NCBI RefSeq assembly: GCF_003048255.1
Contig: NZ_CP028487.1
Location: 4,278,001-4,342,000 of the forward strand
Length of the DNA: 64,000 nt
Source of the DNA: Yersinia massiliensis
Lineage (GTDB): Bacteria > Pseudomonadota > Gammaproteobacteria > Enterobacterales > Enterobacteriaceae
Direction: 5' to 3'
Both the position numbers and the translations under genes were made by a program. Position 1 is the stretch's first letter. Each line of letters begins with the position of its first letter. Positions 43,546 to 54,922 of this stretch are shown here, one piece after another. Below the pieces are notes generated by a model. It searched no databases, was not told where the DNA came from, and worked only from the letters and a program-made list of their open reading frames with translations.

Positions 43546-45278
43546 AGTTCAGGCCCCAAACCGATGTAAAATTGCACGCCATGTGCGGTGTTGTCGCCAA
43601 TAGGTTTGGCGATATCCAGCTTGATCGGACCAACAGGAGAAGCCCAGCGCACGCCGACACCGGCACCTGTTTTGAAATCACTCTTACGAATATCGTTAAC
43701 AGCTTCACCTGAATCGACGAATACCGCTCCCCACCACCGGCCGGTCACATTGTATTGATACTCCAGTGTCCCTGTGGCCAGCTTAGAAGCACCGGTCAGC
43801 TTACCTTCGCTATCGCGTGGTGAAATATCACGGAACTTATAGCCGCGAATACTGCGATCCCCCCCAGCAAAGAAGCGCAGCGATGGCGGTACACGGTCAA
43901 AGTTATTGGTTTCGATCCAGCCTAAATTACCGCGAACGACAAAGCGGTTTTTCTCACCCAAAGTACGAATCCACACGTTCTGCGCTTGGAATATGCCGAA
44001 ATCAACATCAGAACCCCATGTGGTATCAGACCAGTCAATGGAATAGTTTTGGCTATCTCCCCAAACTGGCATCGCTCCACCTCGCTGGCGAGTACGGCTA
44101 ATATTCACCCCCGGATACAGCAACATGGTGGTGTCCGTCACGCTACCTTGGGTAAAGTGATCGAGACTCCAACGCAGGTTAACTGATCGCTTCCAACCAC
44201 TGGATAGATCCCAGAATCGAGCCACGTTGAGAGTGGTGGTATCTGAATTGGTGTCATTAAGGTCAGTGCGCTTAAAGCCCCCTTGCAGCAAGTAATATTG
44301 CTCAAGGGGATTTTTTAACAGCGGAATACGATAGCTAAAATCCAGCGTCTGTTCAGGTGCTGAAAGCGTGGTGCTGGTCGTTAGACTGTGCCCATAGGAG
44401 TTTACCCACGGCTTACGCCAACTGGCGGTTAGGCGCGGGCCAACGTCGGTCGCATAACCGCCCCCCAATTCGATGGTGTTTTCTGTTCTTGGGGTGACGA
44501 CAGCATCCAATGGCAGGATTTTGGTTTTTCTCGCATCACGAAAGTCGGGCGAAACCACCACCGAGTTAAACCAGTTCGTCGCTGCCAAACGGCGGTTTAG
44601 TTCAGCCAATTCATCAGAGGTGTAATACTCTCCTTCATGAAAGGGCACTAAATTTTGCAGGAAATCCTCACGGATTTGTGAGCCTTGGAAAATGACTTTA
44701 CCGAAACGGTAACGCTCACCACTGTCGAAATCGATATCCCAGAATGCTTTACGCAGTTCTGCTGCCACGCCTAATTGGCTTTTGATCATATTGGCGTCAA
44801 AGTAACCACGGCGCAGCGCCAAGCCTGTCAGCGAGCTTTTGAAATTATCATAATCGCCGTGATTCAGGATGGAGCCTATTTTGGGGGTATCGCGACGTAC
44901 CAATGCCAGATAGTCAGGGTCTGTTTTCGCCCCGCCTTGTAAAACGATATCGACACCGGCAATCAAGACCGGCTCACCTGGGACCACTTTGGCAATCAAA
45001 ACAGACCGAGCAGGCGCTGGACGCGTTTGTAAATCGAACGTAATAGTGGGGTCGTAATAGCCTAAAGCGCGCAAACCTTGGCGTATAGCCTCATCCACTC
45101 GCGAGCGGAAACGGCCATCTGCCGTCACTTCATCAGTACCAATCGTGGATAAACGTGCCCTGACGTTTCTCTCTAAGTCCCCGCTAAGACCTTCCACCTG
45201 CAACCGTATATTGGCAGCATAGGCGAGAGGTGTGGCGAGCAATACACACAAAAAACACAGGATTGGGTATCGTGGCAC
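43542..45278 (-). CDS. tamA: Outer-membrane Omp85-family protein TamA
   Basis: This 578-residue protein has signal peptide [21 protein letters not shown], three POTRA domains and a 16-strand barrel. The barrel shows the conserved [14 protein letters not shown] loop and the C-terminal beta-signal ([13 protein letters not shown]). It partners TamB across the periplasm and is translated in overlap with it. Confidence 0.96.
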   Translation of the reverse strand: MPRYPILCFLCVLLATPLAYAANIRLQVEGLSGDLERNVRARLSTIGTDEVTADGRFRSRVDEAIRQGLRALGYYDPTITFDLQTRPAPARSVLIAKVVPGEPVLIAGVDIVLQGGAKTDPDYLALVRRDTPKIGSILNHGDYDNFKSSLTGLALRRGYFDANMIKSQLGVAAELRKAFWDIDFDSGERYRFGKVIFQGSQIREDFLQNLVPFHEGEYYTSDELAELNRRLAATNWFNSVVVSPDFRDARKTKILPLDAVVTPRTENTIELGGGYATDVGPRLTASWRKPWVNSYGHSLTTSTTLSAPEQTLDFSYRIPLLKNPLEQYYLLQGGFKRTDLNDTNSDTTTLNVARFWDLSSGWKRSVNLRWSLDHFTQGSVTDTTMLLYPGVNISRTRQRGGAMPVWGDSQNYSIDWSDTTWGSDVDFGIFQAQNVWIRTLGEKNRFVVRGNLGWIETNNFDRVPPSLRFFAGGDRSIRGYKFRDISPRDSEGKLTGASKLATGTLEYQYNVTGRWWGAVFVDSGEAVNDIRKSDFKTGAGVGVRWASPVGPIKLDIAKPIGDNTAHGVQFYIGLGPEL

Positions 45279-45300
45279 GCGCGCTCCTAATTAATTTATC

Positions 45301-45385
45301 CCCTTCAACTTTCGTGTTGCAGGTGTGTTGACAGTACCATCAGCACTGCCCAGCATCTTGAAATCTATTGGGTATACATTCCTGT
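45301..45385. repeat. Dispersed Yersinia-type intergenic repeat, degenerate copy
   Basis: The segment with GTTGCAGGTGTGTTG near one end and CTTGAAATCTATTGGGTATAC near the other looks like a worn copy of a repeat I remember from Yersinia and Serratia intergenic regions. A second likely copy is at 57701. The rest of the 339-bp tamA-msrA gap (45279-45617) shows no gene. Confidence 0.4.
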
Positions 45386-45617
45386 AAAAACCATCTCACG
45401 GACGTTTCATCACTGACACAATCATCCCGCACTTAAAGCGCGATTTAGGCATGTTCCGCCTAAAATTCTCCCTTAAACCGCTACATTAACGCAGGATGGT
45501 TCTTATTGTGTGCAAACTCGTAGTCAGATACAACTGTCTATCGCCATTCACTGTAAACATCTTGTTAGCAATTTACTGTAAACTTAAGATTCAATGTACA
45601 CATCGGAGACTACTTTG

Positions 45618-46253
45618 GTGCAAAATTTTGATAAATCCGCCGTCATCGATGCGGCGAATGCTTTGCCAGGCCGACTGACACCAATGCCGGTCGCCACTCT
45701 CCATGTGGTCAATGGTCACTCAATGACGCATGTCCCTGATGGGATGGAAGTTGCCATCTTCGCCATGGGATGCTTCTGGGGTGTCGAGCGGCTGTTTTGG
45801 CAACAACCGGGTGTCTATAGCACCGCGGCTGGCTACAGCGGAGGTTATACACCGAATCCGACTTATCATGAGGTTTGTAGCGGTCGTACCGCCCATGCCG
45901 AGGTCGTTCGCGTCGTCTTTGATCCCACCATCATCAGCTATCAGCAGCTATTGCAGATCTTCTGGGAAAATCACGACCCTGCTCAAGGAATGCGCCAAGG
46001 GGGTGATGTTGGCACCCAATATCGTTCAGCGATCTATGTTCTGACACCTGAGCAGGAAGCGCAGGCCCAAGAGAGCAAAGCTCAGTTCCAGCAGGCGATG
46101 GCACAAGCAGGTGATCACCGTTCGATCACCACTGAGATTACAGCGGCCTTGCCGTTTTACTATGCCGAGGACGACCACCAGCAATATCTGTACAAAAATC
46201 CACATGGATATTGTGGCTTGGGGGGAATTGGCGTTTGCATGCCGCCCAATTAG
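45618..46253 (+). CDS. msrA: Peptide methionine sulfoxide reductase MsrA
   Basis: This 211-residue enzyme repairs the S form of methionine sulfoxide. The catalytic GCFWG and the recycling cysteine region ([11 protein letters not shown]) are present. The E. coli-like N-terminal extension ([24 protein letters not shown]) is kept. I start at the GTG at 45618 (V-Q-N-F-D-K), with GGAG ten bases upstream, which matches the family length; the frame is open from an upstream ATG at 45594. It is divergent from tamA. Confidence 0.93.
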   Translation: MQNFDKSAVIDAANALPGRLTPMPVATLHVVNGHSMTHVPDGMEVAIFAMGCFWGVERLFWQQPGVYSTAAGYSGGYTPNPTYHEVCSGRTAHAEVVRVVFDPTIISYQQLLQIFWENHDPAQGMRQGGDVGTQYRSAIYVLTPEQEAQAQESKAQFQQAMAQAGDHRSITTEITAALPFYYAEDDHQQYLYKNPHGYCGLGGIGVCMPPN

Positions 46254-46432
46254 TAGAGCTGGCGGCGCATTCATCGCTGCTGCTATACTCTTTTCGGGCT
46301 GTTCACGCAGCCCGAAAACGGTTTTTGCCCGTTATCTAGAATTCAACATTGCACTAATTGAATTAATCCAATTAAACAGTATGGCCCTTCCTTACGATCG
46401 CCGGCGCATCGTCGGTACGACACGGATAGATT

Positions 46433-47764
46433 ATGTTAAACAGTATTTTACTGATTCTTTTTTTAATTGCGGTGAGCGCCTTTTTCTCGTTATCAGAGAT
46501 TTCGTTAGCAGCCTCTCGCAAAATTAAATTAAAACTTCTGGCCGACGACGGTGATGTTAATGCCGCGCGGGTTCTAAAATTACAAGAAACGCCGGGGATT
46601 TTCTTTACCGTCGTGCAGATTGGTTTGAATGCCGTCGCTATTCTCGGGGGTATCGTGGGTGATGCTGCGTTCTCACCTACTTTTAAAATCGTGTTTGAAC
46701 GGTTTATGTCGCCTGAACTTGCCGATCAAGTCAGCTTTGTTTGTTCGTTTGTACTGGTAACCAGCCTATTTATTCTCTTTGCTGACTTAACCCCGAAACG
46801 TATCGGCATGATTTCACCCGAAGCAGTCGCTGTTCGGATCGTCAACCCAATGCGTTTCTGCCTGCTGATTTGTCGTCCATTGGTTTGGTTCTTCAATGGA
46901 ATGGCAAACCTGATCTTCCGCTTGTTCAAACTACCAATGGTTCGTAATGATGACATCACCTCTGATGATATCTATGCCGTAGTGGAGGCTGGGGCTTTGG
47001 CGGGAGTACTACGAAAGCAAGAGCATGAACTGATTGAAAATGTCTTTGAGCTAGAGTCTCGCACCGTTCCATCCTCGATGACCTCCCGTGAAAGCGTGAT
47101 CTATTTCGATCTGCGGGAAAGTGAAGACAGCATAAAAGAGAAAATTTCGACCCATCCCCACTCAAAATTCTTGGTCTGTGACGGCCATATTGATCAAGTG
47201 GTAGGCTATGTTGACTCCAAAGACCTGCTGAATCGCGTATTGGGTAACCAGAGCTTAGTGCTAAGTAGCGGCGTACAAATACGCTCAGCCTTGATTGTTC
47301 CTGATACCCTGACTCTCTCTGAGGCGCTAGAGAGTTTTAAAACAGCCGGTGAGGATTTTGCTGTCATTCTCAATGAATATGCATTGGTGGTGGGTATCAT
47401 TACCCTAAATGACGTGATGACCACACTGATGGGAGATTTAGTCGGTCAGGGGCAAGAAGAACAAATTGTTGCCCGCGATGAAAGCTCATGGTTGATTGAG
47501 GGGGGAACCCCGATTGAAGATGTGATGCGCGTGCTGCATATCGATGAATTCCCGCAATCAGGCAATTATGAAACCATCGGCGGTTTTATGATGTATATGC
47601 TGCGTAAGATCCCGAAACGCACTGATTTCGTCAAATATGCAGGCTACAAATTTGAAGTTGTAGATATCGATAGCTACAAAATCGATCAGCTACTGGTCAC
47701 CAAGCTGAGTGATCAACCCGCACCCATTCTGCCAAAAGCCCCACACGAAAGCAGTGATGCATAA
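46433..47764 (+). CDS. ytfL: CNNM/CorC-family inner-membrane protein YtfL
   Basis: This 443-residue protein has a DUF21 transmembrane domain (ILFLIAVSAFFSLSEISLAASR), a CBS-domain pair (residues about 210-340) and a C-terminal CorC_HlyC domain (ETIGGFMMYMLRKIPKRTDF). Related proteins handle Mg/Co efflux, and E. coli YtfL has been linked to cadaverine and pH control. The exact substrate is uncertain. Confidence 0.92.
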   Translation: MLNSILLILFLIAVSAFFSLSEISLAASRKIKLKLLADDGDVNAARVLKLQETPGIFFTVVQIGLNAVAILGGIVGDAAFSPTFKIVFERFMSPELADQVSFVCSFVLVTSLFILFADLTPKRIGMISPEAVAVRIVNPMRFCLLICRPLVWFFNGMANLIFRLFKLPMVRNDDITSDDIYAVVEAGALAGVLRKQEHELIENVFELESRTVPSSMTSRESVIYFDLRESEDSIKEKISTHPHSKFLVCDGHIDQVVGYVDSKDLLNRVLGNQSLVLSSGVQIRSALIVPDTLTLSEALESFKTAGEDFAVILNEYALVVGIITLNDVMTTLMGDLVGQGQEEQIVARDESSWLIEGGTPIEDVMRVLHIDEFPQSGNYETIGGFMMYMLRKIPKRTDFVKYAGYKFEVVDIDSYKIDQLLVTKLSDQPAPILPKAPHESSDA

Positions 47765-47799
47765 GTTAAGTTAGGTCACAAGCCATCGTTAAAACATTA

Positions 47800-47821
47800 G
47801 CGGCCCCAATCAAGGGGCCGC
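47800..47821 (+). terminator. Hairpin after ytfL
   Basis: A perfect GCGGCCCC / GGGGCCGC stem with loop AATCAA. The T run after it is poor (AGTTCAATTT), so it is a moderate terminator call. Confidence 0.6.
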
Positions 47822-47919
47822 AGTTCAATTTGGCTGAGTTATCTCTTCCCTAAACAATCAGAGTGACCATCAAACAGCAAGAGTTGCTAACCTGCGGCCA
47901 CTGCAATGAGAGAAGGGAA

Positions 47920-48126
47920 TCAGCCCATTTCAGACTGTAGGCGCATCACTTGCCGATTCACTTCAGACATCACCTCAAAATGGCGTTTATCCTTAACTTT
48001 CGGGATTAAAATCTTGCCTTTATCAAACTCAAAAGCCCCCATATCTTTGATATACAGACGGCCACGGAATAACGTTTTAACATACATCGCGACTTTTGCC
48101 GGATTGTAACGTTGGAAGATCCTCAT
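47920..48126 (-). CDS. ytfK: SpoT-stimulating protein YtfK
   Basis: This 68-residue protein starts [17 protein letters not shown] and continues [19 protein letters not shown], close to E. coli YtfK along its length. E. coli YtfK promotes ppGpp accumulation by acting on SpoT during phosphate or fatty-acid starvation. I start at 48126; eleven extra codons upstream ([11 protein letters not shown]) are not conserved. Confidence 0.93.
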   Translation of the reverse strand: MRIFQRYNPAKVAMYVKTLFRGRLYIKDMGAFEFDKGKILIPKVKDKRHFEVMSEVNRQVMRLQSEMG

Positions 48127-48456
48127 TATTTTACTTTCCTCCATAACACCAATACACACCCTTTGGCGCCTTAGCGACCAAGATCACAGGTAGCGTAAGA
48201 TAATTGCAGAGTAATAGACCTAGAGTATGGGGTTAAGTTCCCCCTAACTCAGTGATTGCTGCTGGATTTACACAAAATTACAGTATTAGACTGATTAATT
48301 TAGACTTAGAAACAGAATAACCATCTGGTTACTGTCGGAAATATTTTTTTTCAACTGACAGGACAGACCACTGATCTGCACCTATGATTGGGAAGCTAAC
48401 CTGTACTGTTTTCAGGGATAAGGCGACTCTACCCATAAGATCCACAAGGACATCAC
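48127..48456. other. ytfK-ytfJ divergent intergenic region
   Basis: No gene is seen. It should hold the ytfK promoter, which is PhoB-dependent in E. coli. CTGTCCTGTCAG near 48355-48366 on the minus strand resembles part of a Pho box, but the 11-bp repeat pattern is not clear. Confidence 0.35.
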
Positions 48457-49020
48457 ATGTTAAAAAATAGCCTGCTTATATTGTCCCTACTGCTCACACC
48501 ATTGCTTGTCAACGCCCACTCCATTCAGAATAACCAACGAGTGCCGCCCGTTGGCGTCAGCGATAAAGGCGAACTGGATTACGATAAAGCTACTGATCAG
48601 TTTAGCTACAAAAACTGGAATAGCTCGCAATTGCCCGGCAAAGTACGAGTAATTCAACACATCGCTGGGCGTACTTCTGCAAAAGAGCTGAATGCGCCCC
48701 TCGTGGAAGCCATCAAGCACGCTAATCTGCCACACGAACATTACCAAACGACGACAATCGTCAATACCGATGACGCAATCATTGGTACAGCTATGTTTGT
48801 ACGCAACAGCATTGAAGACAGTAAACGTGAGTTCCCTTGGTCACAGTTTGTGGTCGACAGCAACGGGAATGTCAAAAAGGCATGGGGCTTAGCGGATAAA
48901 GGCTCTACTGTTGTGGTGTTGGATCAACAAGGGAATGTGAATTTCGTCAAAGATGGTGCACTGACACCAGAAGAGGTGCAGCAGGTTATCGACCAACTGC
49001 ACCAGCTTGTTAAGCAGTAA
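48457..49020 (+). CDS. ytfJ: Periplasmic YtfJ-family protein
   Basis: This 187-residue exported protein has signal peptide MLKNSLLILSLLLTPLLVNA and a thioredoxin-like fold region (LPGKVRVIQHIAGRTSAKELN, FVVDSNGNVKKAWGL). It lacks a CxxC pair, so redox activity is doubtful. Function unknown. AGGACATCAC gives the start a good ribosome site. Confidence 0.9.
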   Translation: MLKNSLLILSLLLTPLLVNAHSIQNNQRVPPVGVSDKGELDYDKATDQFSYKNWNSSQLPGKVRVIQHIAGRTSAKELNAPLVEAIKHANLPHEHYQTTTIVNTDDAIIGTAMFVRNSIEDSKREFPWSQFVVDSNGNVKKAWGLADKGSTVVVLDQQGNVNFVKDGALTPEEVQQVIDQLHQLVKQ

Positions 49021-49064
49021 TTTTCTTCTCGCACTTAGTATTCGTCTAGAACTTAGGTATGCTT

Positions 49065-49805
49065 CTAGAAGAGCGAGACTCTAAAGCCGGGGTTCAGGAA
49101 CGATTCACGTGGGGTATAAGATAGTGGTTTACCCTGCCAATCGTGAACCTGTGCCCCAGCCGCAATAGCCACGGCATGCCCTGCTGCAGTATCCCACACA
49201 TTGGTTGGCCCGAAACGGGGATACAGTTGAGCTTTCCCTTCGGCCACCAAACAAAATTTAAGTGATGAGCCGACTGCCACTGTCTGATGCTCACCCAGTT
49301 GCGCCAGATAATCTTCCAGCTCAGCATCACTGTGTGAGCGACTCACAACCACTAACGGTGGAAGTGCGTCACGTACCTGAATCTCCATACGACGCCCCCC
49401 CTCCTCTTTCCATGCCCGATCGTTTTCTGCGCTATACATCACATCGGTCACTGGCGCATATACCACGCCCAACACAGGTTCACCTTTATCGATCAGCGCA
49501 ATATTCACGGTGAATTCACCATTGCGATTCAAAAACTCTTTCGTGCCGTCTAGTGGGTCAACCAACCAATAACGCTGCCAATACTGACGTTCAGCCCAAA
49601 CTGGTGGATCTTCCTCTGATAACAACGGAATATCAGGCGTCAACACGGCTAATCTCGCCTTAATAATCTGGTGAGCAGCAAGATCAGCAGCAGTCACGGG
49701 TGAATCATCTTTTTTATGGGCCACATCAAGGGGCATTTCACCCTGATAGACCGCCATAATCGCCACGCCTGCTTCGCGGGCTAGCTGGCAAATTTGCTCT
49801 AACAT
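49065..49805 (-). CDS. cysQ: 3'(2'),5'-bisphosphate nucleotidase CysQ
   Basis: This 246-residue inositol-monophosphatase-fold enzyme removes 3'-phosphate from PAP and PAPS, recycling the byproduct of sulfate assimilation. Metal motifs are present: [16 protein letters not shown] and WDTAAGHAV. It is divergent from cpdB, as in E. coli. Confidence 0.96.
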   Translation of the reverse strand: MLEQICQLAREAGVAIMAVYQGEMPLDVAHKKDDSPVTAADLAAHQIIKARLAVLTPDIPLLSEEDPPVWAERQYWQRYWLVDPLDGTKEFLNRNGEFTVNIALIDKGEPVLGVVYAPVTDVMYSAENDRAWKEEGGRRMEIQVRDALPPLVVVSRSHSDAELEDYLAQLGEHQTVAVGSSLKFCLVAEGKAQLYPRFGPTNVWDTAAGHAVAIAAGAQVHDWQGKPLSYTPRESFLNPGFRVSLF

Positions 49806-50205
49806 TATTCCCCCTTGGTATTTTGCATTATGTCGAATATTGAAAGTCAGAATACACCAGATGATAATGATTCTTTAAATCGATATACCCAACACATGAA
49901 TGTTGCGATTAAGCAGCCTCAAATCCGAAGAGTATCGCGTTACTTACAGTTTAGAACGCCATACTAAAAAAATATTGAATCCTCTTTTGCCGCGATTGAC
50001 CCACCGACAAACAAACCTCCGACCCAACCACCATAACTTCCGAAGAACATTCAATAAAATCAGCGGCATTAACCTGTAACAACTGTGAACTTATGCGCGG
50101 TATCTAACGCTGATATCTGCCAAACTTCACACTTTGTTTTAGCAATTATTTAAATTTACATATTCTTTTGCGATACACGTCTAATAGTTTTTAATGGAGA
50201 AAGCC
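49806..50205. other. cysQ-cpdB divergent intergenic region
   Basis: No gene or strong hairpin is seen in these 400 bp. They must contain both divergent promoters; no operator is assigned. Confidence 0.4.
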
Positions 50206-52179
50206 ATGATCAAGCGTCCGCTGACGTTATCCCTCCTTGCCAGCCTAATTGCAGTCGCAACATCAATATCGATGACGACAGCACAGGCCGCCACCGTTGA
50301 CTTGCGCGTTCTGGAAACCACTGACTTGCATAGCAACATGATGGATTTCGATTACTACAAAGATAAGCCGACTGAGAAGTTCGGCCTGGTACGTACTGCA
50401 AGTCTGATTGAAGCAGCCCGACAGCAAGCAACGAATAGCGTGCTAGTGGATAACGGTGATTTGATTCAAGGCAGTCCGCTTGGCGACTATATGGCCGCAA
50501 AAGGATTAAAAGCGGGTGATATTCATCCTGTCTACAAGGCAATGAACACACTGGATTATGCCGTCGGTAATATCGGTAATCACGAGTTCAACTATGGGCT
50601 AGATTATCTGAAGAAATCACTCGCAGGTGCAAAATTCCCTTATGTGAATGCCAACGTGATTGATGTGAAGACCGGTAAACCGCTGTTCCAGCCTTATTTG
50701 ATTGTCGATACGCCAGTAAAAGATCGTGAAGGGAAAACCCATAACTTACGCATCGGCTATATCGGTTTTGTGCCTCCACAAGTGATGATTTGGGATAAAG
50801 CCAATCTAAGCGGCAAAGTCACGGTTAACGATATCACTGAAACGGCTAAAAAATGGGTACCGGAAATGCGCAAGCAAGGTGCTGATTTGGTCGTCGCTAT
50901 CCCGCATTCAGGGCTGTCCAGTGATCCGTATAAGACCATGGCTGAAAACTCCGTTTATTACCTCAGCCAAGTGCCGGGCATTGATGCCATCATGTTCGGT
51001 CATGCTCACGCTGTTTTCCCAAGTAAAGATTTTGCCGCGATTAAAGGCGCAGATATTGCTCAAGGCACATTAAACGGTATTCCTGCCGTCATGCCGGGCC
51101 AGTGGGGCGACCATCTAGGTGTGGTCGATTTTGTGCTGAATAACGACCAAGGCCCATGGCAGGTCACTCAGGCTAAAGCGGAAGCTCGTCCTATTTACGA
51201 TAAAGCGGCACAAAAATCGCTGGCGGCAGAAGATGCAAATTTGGTTAAAGTGCTAGCGGCAGACCATCAAGGTACGCGTGATTTTGTGAGCAAACCGATC
51301 GGGAAAGCATCAGATAATATGTATAGCTATCTGGCGCTGATCCAAGACGATCCCACCGTACAAATCGTGAATAATGCACAACGCGCCTATACCGAACACT
51401 TTATTCAAGGCGATCCTGATTTGGCTGAATTGCCAGTGCTCTCTGCCGCAGCCCCCTTTAAAGCCGGTGGCCGTAAAAATGACCCTGCCAGTTTTGTTGA
51501 AGTTGAAAAAGGTGAGTTAACCTTCCGGAATGCCGCTGATTTATACCTCTATCCGAACACGTTAGTGGTGGTGAAAGCCAGTGGGGCTGAAGTGAAGCAG
51601 TGGCTGGAATGCTCTGCGGCGCAATTTAATCAAATTGATGTCACCAGCAGTAAACCGCAGTCACTGATCAACTGGGATGGCTTCCGCACTTATAATTTCG
51701 ATGTCATCGATGGCGTAAATTATGAGATTGATGTCAGCCAGCCAGCACGTTATGACGGTGAATGCGCGCTGATCAATGATAAAGCTGAGCGTATTAAAAA
51801 CCTGACGTTTAACGGCAAACCTATCGATCCGAAAGCCATATTCTTGGTTGCGACCAATAACTATCGCGCTTATAGCGGTAAGTTTGCAGGGACAGGCGAT
51901 AGTCATATCGCTTTCGCCTCGCCAGATGAAAATCGTTCTGTACTGTCCGCTTATATTAGTGCTGAAACCAAAAAGCACGGGCAAGTGACCCCGCAAGCCG
52001 ATAACAACTGGCGCTTAGCGACACTTGAAAGCAAGCAGCCACTGGATATCCGTTTTGAAACTTCACCAAGTGCCAAAGCTGCTGAATTTATTAAACAAAA
52101 AGCACAGTATCCGATGACAGCGCAAGGGACTGATGAAATTGGTTTTGAGATTTACCGTCTCGATTTGCAAAACAAGTAA
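50206..52179 (+). CDS. cpdB: 2',3'-cyclic-nucleotide 2'-phosphodiesterase/3'-nucleotidase CpdB
   Basis: This 657-residue periplasmic bifunctional enzyme salvages nucleotides. The signal peptide ends near TAQA. The N-terminal metallophosphoesterase domain has [36 protein letters not shown] and GHAHAVFP. The C-terminal 5'-nucleotidase substrate domain follows. I start at ATG 50206, with GGAG eight bases before; an ATG four codons earlier would itself contain that site. Confidence 0.96.
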   Translation: MIKRPLTLSLLASLIAVATSISMTTAQAATVDLRVLETTDLHSNMMDFDYYKDKPTEKFGLVRTASLIEAARQQATNSVLVDNGDLIQGSPLGDYMAAKGLKAGDIHPVYKAMNTLDYAVGNIGNHEFNYGLDYLKKSLAGAKFPYVNANVIDVKTGKPLFQPYLIVDTPVKDREGKTHNLRIGYIGFVPPQVMIWDKANLSGKVTVNDITETAKKWVPEMRKQGADLVVAIPHSGLSSDPYKTMAENSVYYLSQVPGIDAIMFGHAHAVFPSKDFAAIKGADIAQGTLNGIPAVMPGQWGDHLGVVDFVLNNDQGPWQVTQAKAEARPIYDKAAQKSLAAEDANLVKVLAADHQGTRDFVSKPIGKASDNMYSYLALIQDDPTVQIVNNAQRAYTEHFIQGDPDLAELPVLSAAAPFKAGGRKNDPASFVEVEKGELTFRNAADLYLYPNTLVVVKASGAEVKQWLECSAAQFNQIDVTSSKPQSLINWDGFRTYNFDVIDGVNYEIDVSQPARYDGECALINDKAERIKNLTFNGKPIDPKAIFLVATNNYRAYSGKFAGTGDSHIAFASPDENRSVLSAYISAETKKHGQVTPQADNNWRLATLESKQPLDIRFETSPSAKAAEFIKQKAQYPMTAQGTDEIGFEIYRLDLQNK

Positions 52180-52199
52180 TTTTGTCACCTAAGTAATGG

Positions 52200-52233
52200 T
52201 TCACCACTGCGCTTTTCGGGGCGCGGTGGTGAA
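52200..52233. other. Hairpin between cpdB and ytfE
   Basis: TTCACCACTGCGC pairs with GCGCGGTGGTGAA except for one mismatch; no T run follows. It is a possible Rho-assisted 3' end or processing site for cpdB. Confidence 0.6.
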
Positions 52234-52268
52234 CGCTAATACCTCGTCGTGGTTATATCGCAATCTAT

Positions 52269-52291
52269 AACATGTATTTATTATGCATGTT
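52269..52291 (+). promoter_or_regulatory. NsrR-type operator upstream of ytfE
   Basis: AACATGTATTT-A-TTATGCATGTT is an 11-1-11 palindrome that follows the NsrR pattern (AAGATGCATTT-N-AAATGCATCTT). It sits 32 bp before the ytfE ATG, where a nitric-oxide-sensing repressor would block RNA polymerase. Confidence 0.82.
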
Positions 52292-52323
52292 ATAGGTTTT
52301 TAATTACTCACTGAGGTGTCATC

Positions 52324-52989
52324 ATGGATTACCGCAATCAATCTCTGGGTGCGTTGGCTATTGCCATTCCACGGGCTACAAAACTATTTCGCCATTATCA
52401 GCTCGATTTTTGCTGTGGAGGTAAGCAAACCCTTTTACGGGCCGCCAATAAGCTGGCACTGGACATTGATGAGCTGGAAGCCCAGTTGAGCGCATTGCAA
52501 GATGAACCACATTCATCTGAAGATTGGCAGCAACAGCCGCTCACTAATTTCATTGATTTTATTATCAACCGCTACCATAACCGCCATCGCGAGCAGTTGC
52601 CGGAATTGATTCTGATGGCTGAAAAAGTTGAACGCGTCCATGGCGAAAAACCAGCATGTCCACGTGGGTTAGCCGTTGAACTCACTGCGATTCTGGAAGA
52701 ACTGACCCAACATATGTACAAAGAGGAACAGATTTTGTTCCCAATGATTCAACGTGGCATGGGTACTCAAGCCGGTGGCCCTATCTTCGTGATGGAAGCA
52801 GAGCACGATGCTGTTGGGCAGCAGTTAGAGGTGGTAAAGCAACTGACGCAAAATGTGACGCCACCAGAGGGTGCTTGTAATACTTGGCGCGCACTTTACA
52901 CCGGCATCAATGAATTCATCACTGATCTAATGGAACATATCCATCTGGAAAACAATTTACTGTTTCCCCGCGCATTAAAAGGTGAATGA
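52324..52989 (+). CDS. ytfE: Iron-sulfur cluster repair di-iron protein YtfE (Ric)
   Basis: This 221-residue protein restores Fe-S clusters after nitrosative and oxidative stress. The N-terminal ScdA-like domain carries the LDFCCGG cysteine pair. The four-helix hemerythrin domain supplies the His/Glu iron ligands ([49 protein letters not shown]). Control by NsrR is predicted from the palindrome. Confidence 0.96.
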   Translation: MDYRNQSLGALAIAIPRATKLFRHYQLDFCCGGKQTLLRAANKLALDIDELEAQLSALQDEPHSSEDWQQQPLTNFIDFIINRYHNRHREQLPELILMAEKVERVHGEKPACPRGLAVELTAILEELTQHMYKEEQILFPMIQRGMGTQAGGPIFVMEAEHDAVGQQLEVVKQLTQNVTPPEGACNTWRALYTGINEFITDLMEHIHLENNLLFPRALKGE

Positions 52990-53027
52990 TTTCACCACTC
53001 GCCTTGGCAACTTCGCATTAAATGCAA

Positions 53028-53050
53028 AAGGGCGACATGATGTCGCCCTT
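53028..53050 (-). terminator. fklB terminator
   Basis: AAGGGCGACA / TGTCGCCCTT with a 3-base loop, followed on the minus strand by TTGCATTT. It lies 40 bp after the fklB stop and also faces ytfE. Confidence 0.75.
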
Positions 53051-53089
53051 GGTCTTAACACTGCGGATGGAAATGTCAGAGAATAGAAA

Positions 53090-53710
53090 TTACAGAATTT
53101 CCAGCAGTTCCACTTCAAACATCAGCGTACTAAATGGTGGGATAGTTGCACCCGCGCCACGCTCGCCATAAGCCAGATTGTGTGGAATGTATAACTTCCA
53201 TTTAGAGCCGACTGGCATCATAGATAACGCTTCGATCCAGCCTGGAATAACACCACTGACTGGGAACTCTGCTGGCTGACCACGCTCGACTGAGCTATCA
53301 AACACCGTACCATCGACCAAACGACCAGTATAGTGAACACGCACACGATCCTGACGGGATGGAATTGGGCCATCACCCGCTTGCAGCACAGAGAACTGCA
53401 AACCAGATTCTGTGGTGGTCACGTCATCACGTTTCGCATTATCTTCCAAGAAGGTTTTCCCTTCTTCGACTAATGCCTGCTGACGCTCAACACGCACTTG
53501 ATCGGCGCGCTCATGAACTTCACGCAGTGCACGATGCACAACGTCAACGGGGACGGTCGGTGTATTCCCTTCCATCGCATCACGCAAACCTGCCAACAGT
53601 GCTTCTGGCAATAAACCTTCCAGCCCGGACTCTTGCAATTGCTGCCCGATTTGTAAACCAATCCCGTAGCTCGCTTGCGCTTCAACGCTATCAAAAGAAG
53701 GGGTTGTCAT
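53090..53710 (-). CDS. fklB: FKBP-type peptidyl-prolyl isomerase FklB (FKBP22)
   Basis: This 206-residue dimeric isomerase has an N-terminal helical dimerisation domain ([20 protein letters not shown]), a long linking helix and a C-terminal FKBP domain ([52 protein letters not shown]). I start at MTTPSFDS (53710), preceded by AAAGGAAAATCC; the frame is open 13 codons further. Confidence 0.95.
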   Translation of the reverse strand: MTTPSFDSVEAQASYGIGLQIGQQLQESGLEGLLPEALLAGLRDAMEGNTPTVPVDVVHRALREVHERADQVRVERQQALVEEGKTFLEDNAKRDDVTTTESGLQFSVLQAGDGPIPSRQDRVRVHYTGRLVDGTVFDSSVERGQPAEFPVSGVIPGWIEALSMMPVGSKWKLYIPHNLAYGERGAGATIPPFSTLMFEVELLEIL

Positions 53711-54012
53711 GGATTTTCCTTTAGTGGCTTTTTCATGTCGAAGCCGCAAGCATAACAGCAGCAGGGGAGCGCGGTAAAATCTTGCGTCGTGAATGATGAC
53801 TTTTGTCGTAGAAAAAGAAACAATGACAGCAGGCTAACGGGAAATACTCAGTTTAGGTATGATAATCTTCTGCCTTTTGGCATCAGACAGTTAGCCACTA
53901 TATTAGCCGTTAGCACTATACTTAGAAGGCTATTGACTCACTTAGAAGCCTATGGACTCATCCTCCATCATTTTTATTTTATCTTGTTTTACGTTGTTGA
54001 AGAGAGGTCACC

Positions 54013-54780
54013 ATGGGCAGAATCGCGCCCAGGAGAAGGAAGAGTAATCGGATTTATCAGCCATTGCTGCACACTTGGCTGACATTTAGGCAGAAGATCT
54101 TGCCGGACCCTAAAGGAGCCGATGATCAACCCTTGATGTCCGAAACCAGTGCGCCCGAACACATGTCCTCAGTTGAGGATGCGGTGGCGAATAATCCTGT
54201 TCCCCCTGAAGCCACCGTGGCAGCTGCAACGCCAGAAAAAGGCATCAAAGGGTTACTACTGAAAATCTGGCATTTGCCGGACGGATTTCAGTGGATGGAG
54301 CCATTACCGTTCTTCCACCGTCGCTGGCTCATTATCGTCACCGCCATATTGCTATTAGCGCTGCTATGGCCCGTATCACACGATAATACCAATCGTTCCT
54401 TCCCTGTTAGCGCACCGTCCACTGACGTACCGTTACAGGCCCAGTTACAGGATAATCTTGATGCTCCGCCACCGCCAACGGTGGCCCCTCAGCAGGTAGT
54501 GCCTGATACTTTGCAAGGAAACTGGCAGAGCTATCAGATTCAGTCAGGAACCACACTGGCTCAGTTATTCCGTGACAATAATTTGCCAGTGAATGAAGTT
54601 TTTGCAATGGCACAGGTTGAAGGTAACGATAAGCCACTGAGTAATCTGAAAGCAGGGCAAGAAGTTAAAATCATGTTAGATGCTCAAGGCACTGTCGCCG
54701 CACTGGCCATTGAGACGACCGCCAACACAGAAGTGTTGTTTACCCGCCAGAGTGATGGCAGCTATCGACGTGACCGTTAA
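54013..54780 (+). CDS. ytfB: OapA-domain cell-envelope protein YtfB
   Basis: This 255-residue protein has a cytoplasmic N-terminus, one transmembrane helix (WLIIVTAILLLALLWPV, about residues 108-124), a proline-rich spacer and a C-terminal OapA/LysM-like domain (QSYQIQSGTTLAQLFRDNNLP, LKAGQEVKIMLD). E. coli YtfB is associated with the division site and binds glycans. The upstream 302-bp gap (53711-54012) holds no gene I can support. Confidence 0.9.
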   Translation: MGRIAPRRRKSNRIYQPLLHTWLTFRQKILPDPKGADDQPLMSETSAPEHMSSVEDAVANNPVPPEATVAAATPEKGIKGLLLKIWHLPDGFQWMEPLPFFHRRWLIIVTAILLLALLWPVSHDNTNRSFPVSAPSTDVPLQAQLQDNLDAPPPPTVAPQQVVPDTLQGNWQSYQIQSGTTLAQLFRDNNLPVNEVFAMAQVEGNDKPLSNLKAGQEVKIMLDAQGTVAALAIETTANTEVLFTRQSDGSYRRDR

Positions 54781-54922
54781 CCGTTGCCGATAGCCACTAC
54801 TATCTCGCCCCCAATTTTCTTTGATATTGTCACTCAGTTACTCCCGAATTAGGTTGTCTTCTGGATGGTTAACGCCATCCAAAGACACTGCCGCATTCAT
54901 AAATAAAGGGAGTAATTATGAT

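Noticed and set aside
48355..48366. Possible Pho box upstream of ytfK
   Set aside because: Only CTGTC-type fragments are present without the 11-bp direct-repeat spacing; kept as a remark only.
53789..54082. 97-codon frame before ytfB
   Set aside because: It overlaps the ytfB start in another frame and its composition is not protein-like.
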